Part shown: positions 26,755 to 35,957 of the stretch, piece by piece
Layout of the letters: the number at the start of each line of letters is the position of its first letter
How positions within the stretch are numbered: position 1 is the first letter of the stretch
NCBI GenBank assembly: GCA_039179985.1
Contig: JBCDED010000002.1
Coordinates: 1 to 64,000 of the forward strand
DNA: 64,000 nt
Direction of reading: 5' to 3'
Origin: JBCCMQ01 sp039179985
GTDB taxonomy: Bacteria > Pseudomonadota > Alphaproteobacteria > Rhodobacterales > Rhodobacteraceae
The notes under the pieces: model-generated
Told to the model about the DNA's origin: nothing
What the model saw: the letters and a program-made list of their open reading frames with translations, nothing else
Database searches by the model: none
Made by a program: the position numbers and the translations under genes

Positions 26755-27933
26755 TTGCAGACGAACCCCGCGTTTCTGGCCACGTTTCCGCCGCCCGTGC
26801 CTGAAGCGCAGCGCTGGATCCGTGGTATCTCATTTCCGCCGGACCGCCCGCTGATCAATGTCAGCCAGGCCGCGCCCGTCGATCCCCCGCCCGAAGCCCT
26901 GCGCGCCGCCATGGCCGAGGCCGTGCTGACCGATCCACACGCACATGCCTATGGCCCGGTTCTGGGCAACTCCGATCTGCGCGAAGCCGTTGCCGCGAAA
27001 TGGGCGCTCCACTACGGCGGCGATGTCCGCGCGACGAAGGTCGCCATTACGCAAGGCTGCAATCAGGCTTTCGTGGCCGCCATGGCGACGCTCGCCGGTG
27101 CCGGGGACGAGGTGATTCTGCCGACGCCCTGGTACTTCAATCACAAGATGTGGCTCGACATGACCGGCGTGGGCTCGGTGCCGCTGCCGACGGGCGGGGA
27201 TCTTGTGCCGGACGCCGCGGCCGCAAGGGCGCTGATCACGGACCGCACGCGCGCCATCGCGCTCGTCTCGCCCAACAACCCGGCGGGCGTCGAATACCCG
27301 GCCGCCACCCTGCGTGCCTTCTTTGATCTTGCACGCGCCCATGACATTGCGCTCATCGTCGATGAAACCTATCGCGACTTTCACAGCCAACCCGGCGCGC
27401 CCCATGATCTCTTCGCGGATCCCGATTGGGACGACACGCTGATCCAGCTCTATTCCTTTTCCAAAGCCTACCACCTGACCGGGCACCGGGTGGGCGCGAT
27501 CCTCGCGTCCGAGGCGCGTTTGGAAGAAGTAGAAAAGTTCCTCGACACCGTGGCGATTTGCGCCCCTCAGGTGGGCCAGATCGGCGCCCTCTGGGGGCTC
27601 GAAAACCTGTCACAGTGGCTTGCGGAAGAGCGGGACGAGGTTCTCGCGCGGCGGGCCGCCATCGAAGCACGGTTCCCCGCCCTTGCCGCGAAGGGCTGGA
27701 GACTCAGGGCCTGCGGCGCCTACTTTGCGTATGTATCCCATCCTTTCGCTGATGGCGCCGAACTACTCGGACCCCGGCTCGTGCAGGAAGCAGGCGTTCT
27801 CGCCCTGCCCGCAACCATGTTTGTGCCACCCTCCGACCCCTCGGGAAGCCGGCATTTTCGCATCGCCTTCGCCAATCTCGACCGGGCTGGTATCGCAGAG
27901 TTGTTCGCCCGTCTCGCGCCGCTTGACATGTGA
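26755..27933 (+). CDS. Class I/II pyridoxal-phosphate aminotransferase
   Basis: 392-aa fold-type I aminotransferase. TTG start three bases after the gpt stop. The Schiff-base lysine lies in YSFSKAYHLTGHRVG, preceded by SPNNPAGVEYP and the cofactor-binding DETYRDF. Substrate is not readable; the family includes aspartate, aromatic and methionine-related aminotransferases. Location next to fabI/gpt gives no pathway clue. Confidence 0.88.
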   Translation: MQTNPAFLATFPPPVPEAQRWIRGISFPPDRPLINVSQAAPVDPPPEALRAAMAEAVLTDPHAHAYGPVLGNSDLREAVAAKWALHYGGDVRATKVAITQGCNQAFVAAMATLAGAGDEVILPTPWYFNHKMWLDMTGVGSVPLPTGGDLVPDAAAARALITDRTRAIALVSPNNPAGVEYPAATLRAFFDLARAHDIALIVDETYRDFHSQPGAPHDLFADPDWDDTLIQLYSFSKAYHLTGHRVGAILASEARLEEVEKFLDTVAICAPQVGQIGALWGLENLSQWLAEERDEVLARRAAIEARFPALAAKGWRLRACGAYFAYVSHPFADGAELLGPRLVQEAGVLALPATMFVPPSDPSGSRHFRIAFANLDRAGIAELFARLAPLDM

Positions 27934-27996
27934 CGCCTTGCCCCTGCCTCTGTGGCGTCCTAGACACGGGCGACGTGGACAAAACGGGGACCAACC

Positions 27997-29850
27997 ATGG
28001 CCAAAACGGCAGCCGGTAAAGGAGCAAACATATTTGTCTGGATCCTTCTGGGTCTCTTGTTTGTCGGTCTCGCGGGCTTTGGCACGGGGCAGTTCGGCGG
28101 CTCTGTAAATTCCGTGGGTGAGGTCGACGGCCGCAACATCGACGTTAACGACTACGCCCGCGCGCTTCAGCAGGATATCCGCGTCCGGCAACAGCGAACT
28201 GGTCAGCCTGTCACCATGGCCCAGGCCCAGGCCTTCGGTATCCCGCAGAATGCCATGGGGCAACTCGTGGCCACCGCCGCTCTCGACAACGAAGCCGCGC
28301 GCCTCGGCGTTTCGGTCGGCGACGACATGGTGCGCGACCGCATCCTCGCGCAGGGCAGCTTTACACAGCTCGACGGCACGTTTGATCCCGAAGTATACGA
28401 ACGCAGCCTGCGCCAGATCGGCATGACCGTCCCGCAATACGAAAAACGCATCCGCGAAGAGGCCGCGCGTTCGCTTTTGCAGGCTGCGGTGGCGGGCGGC
28501 GTCAGCGCCCCGGTCACCGCCGTCGATACGGCCCTTGACTATCTGGGTGAAGAACGCGGGTTCTCCTGGCTCCGGATTGGACCCGAAGCGCTGGATGCAC
28601 CGCTTCCCGAACCCACCGATGCCGACCTTCGCAGCTTCTACTCTGAAAACGAAGCGCTCTACACGGCACCCGAGGCCCGACAGATCACCTATGCCTGGCT
28701 GACGCCAGAGATGCTGTTAGACTCCGTTGATGTCGACGAGGACATCTTGCGCGCCGAATACACCGCGCGGGTCGCGGAATTCGTTATCCCCGAACGCCGG
28801 CTCGTGGAACGTCTGGTCTTCCCGGACGAGGCCGCAGCCATGGCCGCCAAAGAACGGCTCGATGCCGGTGAGATCAGCTTTGACGCCCTTGTCGTGGAAC
28901 GGGGTCTCAGACTGGAAGACACCGACATGGGCGACGTCACCGAAGACGACCTTGGCAATGCCGCCGAAACGGTCTTTTCCTTGGATGGCCCCGGCGTCGC
29001 GGGCCCCGCGCCCACCTCCCTTGGCCCCGCGCTCTTCCGCATCAACGGCATCCTCGCCCCTCAGGAAACCAGCTTTGAGGAAGCCGAACCTGCCCTACGC
29101 GCGGCCCGCGCCATCGAAGAGGCGCGCGCCGTGATCGGGGAACGCGTGGACAACGCCGATGACCTTCTTGCAGGCGGCGCAACCGTAGAAGATCTGGCGG
29201 CCGACACCGATTTCGTGCTCGGCACCATCAATTTTTCATCGGAAACCGTCGAAGGCATCGCCGCAGACGGCGCCTTCCGCCGGGCCGCGGCGATGGTCGC
29301 CGAGGGTGACTTTCCGGAAGTCCTGACTCTGACGGGCGGCGGGCTTTTCGCCCTGCGTCTCGACGCCATCGTGGAGCCCGCGCTCAGGCCGTTTGACGAA
29401 GTAGAGGAAGACGTGCGCAGCGACTGGACTGCGACGGCAATCATGGCCGCGCTCGTGGAGCTTGCCGAGGCAGCGGCAACGCAACTGGGCGAAACCGCCA
29501 CGCTCGACAGCTTCGGATATGACTTTGCACGCGTTGAACCTCTGACGCGTCAAGGGACGGTCACCAGCCTGCCGCCCGTGGCGGTGCCATCGATTTTCGA
29601 GCTGGCCGAGGTCGGCCAGACCGAGGTTCTGGAAGCCACCGACGAGGTCTATGTTCTGCGTCTCGACTCCATCGCCGCACCCGACGAAGACGACGCCGAG
29701 GTCGCGGGCCTTCGAACGGCGATCGAGACCGAACTGGGCCAAAGCATGGTGCAGGACGTTTACGGTCTCTTTGGTCAAGCGTTGCAGTCCCAGGCCGCCA
29801 TCCAGATCGACCAGGCCGCCATCAACGCCGTCCATGCGCAGTTTCCCTGA
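27997..29850 (+). CDS. ppiD: Periplasmic folding factor, PpiD/SurA-like peptidyl-prolyl isomerase
   Basis: 617-aa membrane-anchored chaperone. One N-terminal membrane helix (about 8-30, ANIFVWILLGLLFVGLAGFG) anchors a large periplasmic part with a SurA-type N-terminal helical domain (VDGRNIDVNDYARALQQD...) and a diverged parvulin domain in the middle (about 240-350). The length and layout match PpiD. It lies 12 bases before trpE, a neighbour arrangement kept in related bacteria. Confidence 0.88.
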   Translation: MAKTAAGKGANIFVWILLGLLFVGLAGFGTGQFGGSVNSVGEVDGRNIDVNDYARALQQDIRVRQQRTGQPVTMAQAQAFGIPQNAMGQLVATAALDNEAARLGVSVGDDMVRDRILAQGSFTQLDGTFDPEVYERSLRQIGMTVPQYEKRIREEAARSLLQAAVAGGVSAPVTAVDTALDYLGEERGFSWLRIGPEALDAPLPEPTDADLRSFYSENEALYTAPEARQITYAWLTPEMLLDSVDVDEDILRAEYTARVAEFVIPERRLVERLVFPDEAAAMAAKERLDAGEISFDALVVERGLRLEDTDMGDVTEDDLGNAAETVFSLDGPGVAGPAPTSLGPALFRINGILAPQETSFEEAEPALRAARAIEEARAVIGERVDNADDLLAGGATVEDLAADTDFVLGTINFSSETVEGIAADGAFRRAAAMVAEGDFPEVLTLTGGGLFALRLDAIVEPALRPFDEVEEDVRSDWTATAIMAALVELAEAAATQLGETATLDSFGYDFARVEPLTRQGTVTSLPPVAVPSIFELAEVGQTEVLEATDEVYVLRLDSIAAPDEDDAEVAGLRTAIETELGQSMVQDVYGLFGQALQSQAAIQIDQAAINAVHAQFP

Positions 29851-29862
29851 GGATCGTGCAAG

Positions 29863-31368
29863 GTGCTGACGCCGGAGTTCTCTGAGTTCGAGGAAGGCTT
29901 CAACGCGGGTCGCAACCAGGTGGTCTATTCCCGGCTTGCGGCGGACCTCGACACGCCCGTGTCTCTGATGCTGAAACTGGCCGAAGCCCGCCCCGACAGC
30001 TTCATGCTGGAATCGGTGACAGGCGGCGAAATCCGCGGGCGGTATTCTGTTGTCGGGATGAAGCCCGATCTCATCTGGCGCTGCCAGGGGACCTCTGCCA
30101 GCGTGAACCGCGAGGCACGCTTCGACGGAAGCGCATTCCATGACACCGGAACCGACCCGTTGACGTCCCTGCGCGAAATCATCGCCGAAAGCCGAATCGA
30201 TCTGCCCCAGGGCATGCCGCAGATTGCCGCAGGTCTCTTCGGCTATCTCGGCTATGACATGATCCGCCTTGTCGAGCGTCTGCCGGACATCAACCCCGAT
30301 CCCCTGGGACTGCCGGACGCGGTGATGATGCGGCCCTCGGTCGTGGCGGTGCTGGACGGGGTCAAGGGCGAGGTGACCGTGGTCGCCCCCGCCTGGGCAT
30401 CTGGCGGGCTGTCCGCGCGCGCAGCCTATGCGCAGGCCGCCGAGCGCGTGGCCGATGCCGTGCGCGATCTGGAACGCGGCGTCACCGAACCCCGAGATCT
30501 GGGCGAAAGCCAGCCGGAAGAAGAGCCCCAGTCAAACTTTTCCAAAGAGGCCTACAAGGCCGCCGTCGAGAAGGCGCGCGACTACATTAAGGCGGGCGAC
30601 ATCTTTCAGGTGGTGCCCAGCCAGCGTTGGCGCCAGCGCTTCGCCCTGCCCGCTTTTTCGCTCTACCGGTCGCTGCGGCGCACAAACCCTTCGCCGTTCA
30701 TGTTCTTCTTCAACTTCGGTGGCTTTCAGGTGGTTGGCGCGTCGCCGGAAATCCTCGTCCGTGTTTTCGGCGGCGAGGTGACGATCCGCCCCATCGCGGG
30801 AACCCGGCCCAGAGGCGCGACACCGGAAGAGGATAAAGCCCACGAACTGGATCTGCTGGCCGACGAAAAGGAGCTTGCCGAGCACCTGATGCTGCTTGAC
30901 CTCGGGCGCAACGACACCGGGCGCGTCTCCAAGATCGGTACCGTCCGGCCAACGGAGGAATTCGTCATCGAACGCTACAGCCACGTCATGCACATCGTCT
31001 CGAATGTGGTGGGCGAACTCAATGACGATCACGATGCGCTTTCGGCTCTGCTGGCCGGTTTGCCCGCAGGCACGGTCAGCGGCGCACCAAAGGTGCGCGC
31101 GATGGAGATCATCGACGAGCTTGAGCCGGAAAAACGCGGCGTCTATGGCGGCGGCGTGGGCTACTTCTCGGCCAACGGCGACATGGACATGTGTATCGCT
31201 CTGCGCACGGCGGTCGTGAAAGACGAAACGCTTTATATGCAGGCCGGCGGCGGCGTGGTCTATGACAGCGACCCCGAAGCCGAGTTCGAAGAGACGGTCA
31301 ACAAGGCCAAGGCCATCAGGACCGCCGCCGCCGACGCGGGCCGCTTTGCAGGCCGCCGAAACAGCTAG
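29863..31368 (+). CDS. trpE: Anthranilate synthase component I
   Basis: Converts chorismate plus ammonia (from TrpG) to anthranilate, the first step of tryptophan synthesis. 501 aa; GTG start at 29863. The N-terminal part carries LLESVTGG-type feedback-site residues (FMLESVTGGEIRGRYSVVG); the chorismate domain has FQVVPSQRW, the PIAGTRPRG stretch, LGRNDTGRVS, ERYSHVMHIVSNVVG and AGTVSGAPKVRAMEIIDELE. The partner trpG lies 1.7 kb downstream, beyond an inverted gene. No leader peptide or Trp attenuator is evident in the 12-base gap before it. Confidence 0.96.
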   Translation: MLTPEFSEFEEGFNAGRNQVVYSRLAADLDTPVSLMLKLAEARPDSFMLESVTGGEIRGRYSVVGMKPDLIWRCQGTSASVNREARFDGSAFHDTGTDPLTSLREIIAESRIDLPQGMPQIAAGLFGYLGYDMIRLVERLPDINPDPLGLPDAVMMRPSVVAVLDGVKGEVTVVAPAWASGGLSARAAYAQAAERVADAVRDLERGVTEPRDLGESQPEEEPQSNFSKEAYKAAVEKARDYIKAGDIFQVVPSQRWRQRFALPAFSLYRSLRRTNPSPFMFFFNFGGFQVVGASPEILVRVFGGEVTIRPIAGTRPRGATPEEDKAHELDLLADEKELAEHLMLLDLGRNDTGRVSKIGTVRPTEEFVIERYSHVMHIVSNVVGELNDDHDALSALLAGLPAGTVSGAPKVRAMEIIDELEPEKRGVYGGGVGYFSANGDMDMCIALRTAVVKDETLYMQAGGGVVYDSDPEAEFEETVNKAKAIRTAAADAGRFAGRRNS

Positions 31369-31383
31369 CGCGGCTCCGGCCGA

Positions 31384-32937
31384 CTATTGCGCGCGCATCA
31401 CCGCCGAGAGGGGCGCCAGTTTGACCGTCTGCGACCGAGCCTCCAAGGCCCAGGCAAAAAGCGCTGTCACCGTTTCGGGGTAGGTCCGTCCCACCATCAC
31501 CACCTGCCCTTCCTGTGCCGCGCGGAACGCGGCGCGGTCGAGATAGCGCTTGATCGTGCCGGTGTTTTCCTGGTCGGCGTCCAGTTCCCGAAAGACCAGC
31601 GCCGCGGGTACGCCTTCGCGTGCCGCGATCTGCTGCGCCGAGTTGAGGCCCCGGTCATAGGTCAGAAGCCCATGACCACTTTCACCCACGATCTGCACCA
31701 CCTGGCTGACGAGGTCGCGCTTGGTTTGAAAGCCGTTGTCAGAGGTATCGACCACGCCCATGGCCTGGGGCAGAAGATCGATATAGCCGGTCAGCAGCAC
31801 CTCAACGTCGCTCGGCTGCGCATTGTCCGGCAGCCCGTCGGCGAGGATCAGCACCTCGTGCCCGGCGGCGCGGTAGGCTTCCGCCGCTTCTGTCGCGTCG
31901 GGACGCGTCGGGTCGATGGCGAAGGTCACCGGGAAAGAGAACGTGGTGAGGCTGTCGCGGGCCAAACCTTCGCCCCCGACGTCGATCAGCACCACAGAGA
32001 AGAGCGGGCGGCCCTCGGCATCCTCAAAGGGCGCCGAATTCCGTGCGAGTGCGCCGAGACCGGCCACCTCGACTTCTGCCTCCGCCTCTTCCGCCGATGC
32101 CTCAGGCGCTTCAGCGGGTTCATCCTCTTCGACCGTCCCGCCGATCGTCGGCAGGCGGTTCGTCTGTGCCCCGCCCGTGCGGTCCGTCACGGTGGGCTCT
32201 ACCGATGCAACGGCCTCTTCTGTATTTTCTTGCGTGACCGGCTCCGAGGTTTCGGCAACCTCCGCAATCTCTTCGGTCACGGGCACCTCGTCGGGCACCT
32301 CGTCGGGCGCCTCCGGGGCCTCCTCAGCCGCATCAGCCGTTTCTCCGCTACCGATGATCGGCAGCGCCGTCGTTTCAGGTTGCGGCGTCAGCGTACTGAC
32401 TTCGGGCTCGGCCACCGCCACGACGCCCCCGGTCGCCGGGGGCGCGGGTGGTTGCGCCGGTACCGTTTCCAAAACCGGGCTCGCCGGGGCGGCGCTGCCG
32501 GGCGCCAGCGGCGCACTTGGGCTTGCCAGTGACCCCTGAACATCCGTCTGCGCAATGACGCGGGGTTGCGCTCCGGGCTCCGTTGCCGGCGTTCCGATGC
32601 TGGCGGCGGCATCTGTTGCGGTGGCTGGCGTGCCGGCGGGAGACGTGTCTGCGACGGGCGCCGCTTCGGTCTCGGGCGTCGCAACGCTCGGCGCGCTATC
32701 GGAACTGCGCGCAGTCTCTGCTTCCGGGATGACCGGTGTCGTCTCTGGCCGGTTCCGGTTAAACTCCGATCCCGGCGGCAATCGCACCTGGCCCGGCGCC
32801 GGCGCGTCATCAGCGGCGTTGGCGTCCGCTTCGGCCAGGGTTACAGAACTGGGCCGGATAAGTGCCGAGGCAGCCACTGTCACCAACAGGCAAACGATGG
32901 CACCCCAGATCAGGCCCGCAATAAAGCCCCGTCTCAC
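31384..32937 (-). CDS. Divergent polysaccharide deacetylase family protein
   Basis: 517 aa. The GTG at 32937 is chosen because a GGAG lies just upstream and a membrane segment follows at once (GFIAGLIWGAIVCLLVTVAASAL). Residues about 40-300 are a low-complexity Pro/Ala/Thr/Glu-rich linker with no recognisable domain. Residues about 305-515 form the divergent polysaccharide-deacetylase (YibQ-like) domain: LFSVVLIDVGGEGL, FPVTFAIDP, GHEVLILADG, MGVVDTSDNGFQTKRDL. The first Asp of the metal site is kept but the usual His motif is not obvious. Opposite in direction to the flanking trp genes. Confidence 0.8.
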   Translation of the reverse strand: MRRGFIAGLIWGAIVCLLVTVAASALIRPSSVTLAEADANAADDAPAPGQVRLPPGSEFNRNRPETTPVIPEAETARSSDSAPSVATPETEAAPVADTSPAGTPATATDAAASIGTPATEPGAQPRVIAQTDVQGSLASPSAPLAPGSAAPASPVLETVPAQPPAPPATGGVVAVAEPEVSTLTPQPETTALPIIGSGETADAAEEAPEAPDEVPDEVPVTEEIAEVAETSEPVTQENTEEAVASVEPTVTDRTGGAQTNRLPTIGGTVEEDEPAEAPEASAEEAEAEVEVAGLGALARNSAPFEDAEGRPLFSVVLIDVGGEGLARDSLTTFSFPVTFAIDPTRPDATEAAEAYRAAGHEVLILADGLPDNAQPSDVEVLLTGYIDLLPQAMGVVDTSDNGFQTKRDLVSQVVQIVGESGHGLLTYDRGLNSAQQIAAREGVPAALVFRELDADQENTGTIKRYLDRAAFRAAQEGQVVMVGRTYPETVTALFAWALEARSQTVKLAPLSAVMRAQ

Positions 32938-33066
32938 GGCGTTGTCTCCGCTCTTGTTTTTGCCTCTCGGACACGCCCGTTCGGGTATTGACCCTTTGGC
33001 ACGCGTCTGCCCATGTATACCCCGACCGCGCCCCGGGGGCACCCCACTTTTGAAAAGACGGCGAAA

Positions 33067-33648
33067 ATGCTGCTACTGATCGATAATTACGACAGATTCA
33101 CCTATAATCTGGTGCATTTTATCGGAGAACTCGGCGGTGAAACGCGTGTTGTGCGCAACGATGCCATCGACACGCAAGAGGCGATGGCTCTGCGTCCCGC
33201 GGGCATCCTCCTGTCACCCGGCCCTTGCACACCGAACGAAGCAGGCATCTGCCTTGATCTTGTGCAAGCGGCCGCCGAAGCAGGCATTCCGCTCTTTGGG
33301 GTCTGCCTCGGGCATCAGTCCATAGGCCAGGCCATGGGCGGCAAGGTCGTCCGTTGCGGTGAAATTGTGCACGGCAAGCTTGGCACCATGCACCACGACG
33401 GCAAAGGCGTTTTCGCGGGCCTGCCCACGCCCTTTAGCGCCACGCGCTATCATTCGCTGATCGTTGAGCGTGACAGCCTGCCCCAGACGCTGGAAGTCAC
33501 CGCAGAGCTAGAAGACGGCACAATCATGGGCCTGCGCCACAGGGACTTGCCCATCGAAGGTGTGCAGTTCCACCCTGAAAGCATTGCTTCGGAACACGGC
33601 CATGCGATGCTGAAGAACTTCCTTGAGACGCTGAAAGTCCCGGCATGA
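33067..33648 (+). CDS. trpG: Anthranilate synthase component II (glutamine amidotransferase)
   Basis: Supplies ammonia from glutamine to TrpE. Class I amidotransferase of 193 aa starting MLLLIDNYDRFTYNLVHF; the upstream in-frame ATG at 33013 is ignored. Catalytic Cys in GVCLGHQSIGQAMGG, oxyanion LSPGPCTPNEAG, and His/Glu in GVQFHPESIASEHG. ATGA overlap with trpD. Confidence 0.96.
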   Translation: MLLLIDNYDRFTYNLVHFIGELGGETRVVRNDAIDTQEAMALRPAGILLSPGPCTPNEAGICLDLVQAAAEAGIPLFGVCLGHQSIGQAMGGKVVRCGEIVHGKLGTMHHDGKGVFAGLPTPFSATRYHSLIVERDSLPQTLEVTAELEDGTIMGLRHRDLPIEGVQFHPESIASEHGHAMLKNFLETLKVPA

Positions 33649-34664
33649 GCGATGATTTCCGGCCTCTCATCGGGATTGCCGCCGACCGACCGCTCACGCG
33701 GGACGAGGCCGAATTGGCGTTTGAGACGCTTTTTGAGGGCGATGCCACGCCCAGTCAGATCGGTGGGCTGCTCATGGCACTCCGGACACGGGCCGAGACG
33801 GTCGAGGAATACGCAGCCGCCGCAACGGTCATGCGCCGCAAGTGCCGGACTGTCCGGGCCCCCGACGGCGCCATGGACATCGTTGGCACGGGCGGCGACG
33901 GCAAAGGCACCTTGAACATCTCCACCGCCACCGCCTTTGTCGTCGCGGGCGCGGGCGTCACCGTGGCCAAGCACGGCAACCGGAACCTCAGCTCGAAGTC
34001 GGGCGCCGCGGACGCGCTTGGCCAAATGGGGATCGAGGTCATGGTGGGTCCCGAGACCGTGGAACGCGCGATCAACGATGTGGGCATCGGGTTCATGATG
34101 GCGCCCATGCACCATCCCGCCATTGCCCATGTGATGCCGACCCGCAGCGAGTTGGGCACGCGCACGATCTTTAACATTCTCGGACCGCTCACAAACCCTG
34201 CGGGCGTCAAACACCAGCTGACGGGCGCCTTTGCCGAAGACCTGATCGTGCCCATGGCCGAAACCCTCAACGCGCTCGGCAGCGAAAGCGCCTGGCTGGT
34301 CCACGGTTCTGACGGGACCGACGAGATTTCCATCGCCGGGCCCACCGCCGTTGCGGTGCTGGCGGACGGCAGCGTGACGAAGCGGACGGTCGCCCCGGAA
34401 GATGCCGGCCTGCCCCAGCATCCTTTCGAGTCCATTCTCGGTGGCGCGCCCGAAGACAACGCCAAAGCCTTTCGCGCCCTTCTGGACGGCGTAGCGGGTG
34501 CCTACCGCGATGCCGTACTGCTGAACGCCGCCGCCGCTCTCTTGGTCGCCGGAAAGGTCAACACACTGCCCGAAGGCGTTGACATGGCAAAAGAAAGCAT
34601 CGACAGCGGTTCGGCAAAGGAAAAGGTCGCCGGGCTTGCCCGCGTGACCTCGGAGGCCAGATGA
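33645..34664 (+). CDS. trpD: Anthranilate phosphoribosyltransferase
   Basis: Second tryptophan step: anthranilate plus PRPP. 339 aa with the signature DIVGTGGDGKGTLNIST, VAKHGNRNLSSKSGAADAL, and GIGFMMAPMHHPAIAHVMPTR. Overlaps trpG and trpC by four bases each, so the three are translated together. Confidence 0.96.
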   Translation: MSDDFRPLIGIAADRPLTRDEAELAFETLFEGDATPSQIGGLLMALRTRAETVEEYAAAATVMRRKCRTVRAPDGAMDIVGTGGDGKGTLNISTATAFVVAGAGVTVAKHGNRNLSSKSGAADALGQMGIEVMVGPETVERAINDVGIGFMMAPMHHPAIAHVMPTRSELGTRTIFNILGPLTNPAGVKHQLTGAFAEDLIVPMAETLNALGSESAWLVHGSDGTDEISIAGPTAVAVLADGSVTKRTVAPEDAGLPQHPFESILGGAPEDNAKAFRALLDGVAGAYRDAVLLNAAAALLVAGKVNTLPEGVDMAKESIDSGSAKEKVAGLARVTSEAR

Positions 34665-35476
34665 CCGACACCGTTCTCGACCGCATCAAGGCCTACAAGC
34701 TCGACGAAATCGCTGCCGCCAAGGCCGAACGCTCGCAGGCCGACCTCGAAGCCGACGCCCGCGCCGCGGGTCCGGTCCGCGATTTCGTGGGCGCCCTTCG
34801 CACGGCCAGCACCTATGGCTACGGTCTGATCGCCGAGATCAAGAAAGCCAGCCCGTCGAAGGGGCTCATCCGCGAAGACTTCGACCCGCCGGCCCATGCC
34901 CGCGCCTATCAGGACGGGGGCGCCGCCTGTCTTTCTGTGCTGACCGACGCACCGTCCTTTCAGGGGGCGCCGGAGTATCTCATAGCGGCCCGCGCCGCCT
35001 GCGATCTGCCGGTTCTGCGCAAGGACTTCATGTACGACACCTATCAGGTGGCCGAGGCCCGTGCCTGGGGCGCCGACTGCATCCTGATCATCATGGCAAG
35101 CGTCGAAGATTCCCAGGCCGCAGAACTGGAAGCCGCGGCCATGGCAGACGGCATGGCTGTTCTTCTGGAAGTACACGACGGCGCCGAGCTCGACCGGGCG
35201 CTCCGGCTGTCGTCCCCGCTGATAGGGATAAACAACCGCAATCTCAAGACGTTCGATGTGGATCTTCAGACAACGCGTGATCTGGCGCCGCGCGTGCCGG
35301 CCTCGCGCATCGTGATCGCGGAAAGCGGGCTTTCCACACCGAAAGACCTCGCGGACCTTGCCATGGTCGGCGCCCGGAATTTCCTTGTGGGCGAAAGCCT
35401 GATGCGCGAGCCAGACGTGGCCGCGGCGACCCGCGCCCTTCTCGCCGGTCCGCTCAGCGCCTCCGGGGGCATCTGA
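34661..35476 (+). CDS. trpC: Indole-3-glycerol phosphate synthase
   Basis: Fourth tryptophan step; TIM barrel of 271 aa. Hallmarks: LIAEIKKASPSKGLI, LSVLTDAPSFQGAPEYL, LPVLRKDFMYDTYQV, GINNRNLKTFDVD, IAESGLSTPKDL. Stand-alone, not fused to TrpF. One base separates it from moaC. Confidence 0.96.
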   Translation: MTDTVLDRIKAYKLDEIAAAKAERSQADLEADARAAGPVRDFVGALRTASTYGYGLIAEIKKASPSKGLIREDFDPPAHARAYQDGGAACLSVLTDAPSFQGAPEYLIAARAACDLPVLRKDFMYDTYQVAEARAWGADCILIIMASVEDSQAAELEAAAMADGMAVLLEVHDGAELDRALRLSSPLIGINNRNLKTFDVDLQTTRDLAPRVPASRIVIAESGLSTPKDLADLAMVGARNFLVGESLMREPDVAAATRALLAGPLSASGGI

Positions 35477-35477
35477 G

Positions 35478-35957
35478 GTGGCGGGGCTCACCCATTTCGA
35501 CGGCGACGGTCAGGCCCATATGGTCGATGTGTCCGGGAAAGCCGACACGGCGCGCATTGCGACCGCCGTGGGCCATGTGCGTATGGCGCCCGAGACGTTG
35601 ACGGTGATCGAGGCCGGGACCGCGGCCAAGGGTGACGTTCTGGGGGTCGCGCGGCTGGCGGCCATCATGGGTGCCAAGCGCACATCTGACCTGATCCCGC
35701 TGTGCCATCCCCTGCCGATTTCCAAGGTCTCTGTGGACTTTGAGCCCGACAGCACCCTTCCCGGCGTTCGCATCCGGGCGACGGTCAAGACCACCGGCAA
35801 AACCGGCGTCGAAATGGAGGCGCTGACCGCCGTTTCAACGGCCGCGCTTACTATTTACGACATGGCAAAAGCCATTGACAAAGCTATGGAAATTGGCGGC
35901 GTCCACCTGGTCCTGAAAGACGGCGGCAAATCGGGTCGTTACGAGGCGCCGGAATGA
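35478..35957 (+). CDS. moaC: Cyclic pyranopterin monophosphate synthase (molybdenum cofactor)
   Basis: Forms cyclic pyranopterin monophosphate with MoaA. 159 aa from a GTG at 35478. Family signatures: LTHFDGDGQAHMVDVSGK, KRTSDLIPLCHPLPIS, GVEMEALTAVSTAALTIYDM. Overlaps moeA by four bases, so molybdenum-cofactor genes ride on the trp operon. Confidence 0.95.
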   Translation: MAGLTHFDGDGQAHMVDVSGKADTARIATAVGHVRMAPETLTVIEAGTAAKGDVLGVARLAAIMGAKRTSDLIPLCHPLPISKVSVDFEPDSTLPGVRIRATVKTTGKTGVEMEALTAVSTAALTIYDMAKAIDKAMEIGGVHLVLKDGGKSGRYEAPE

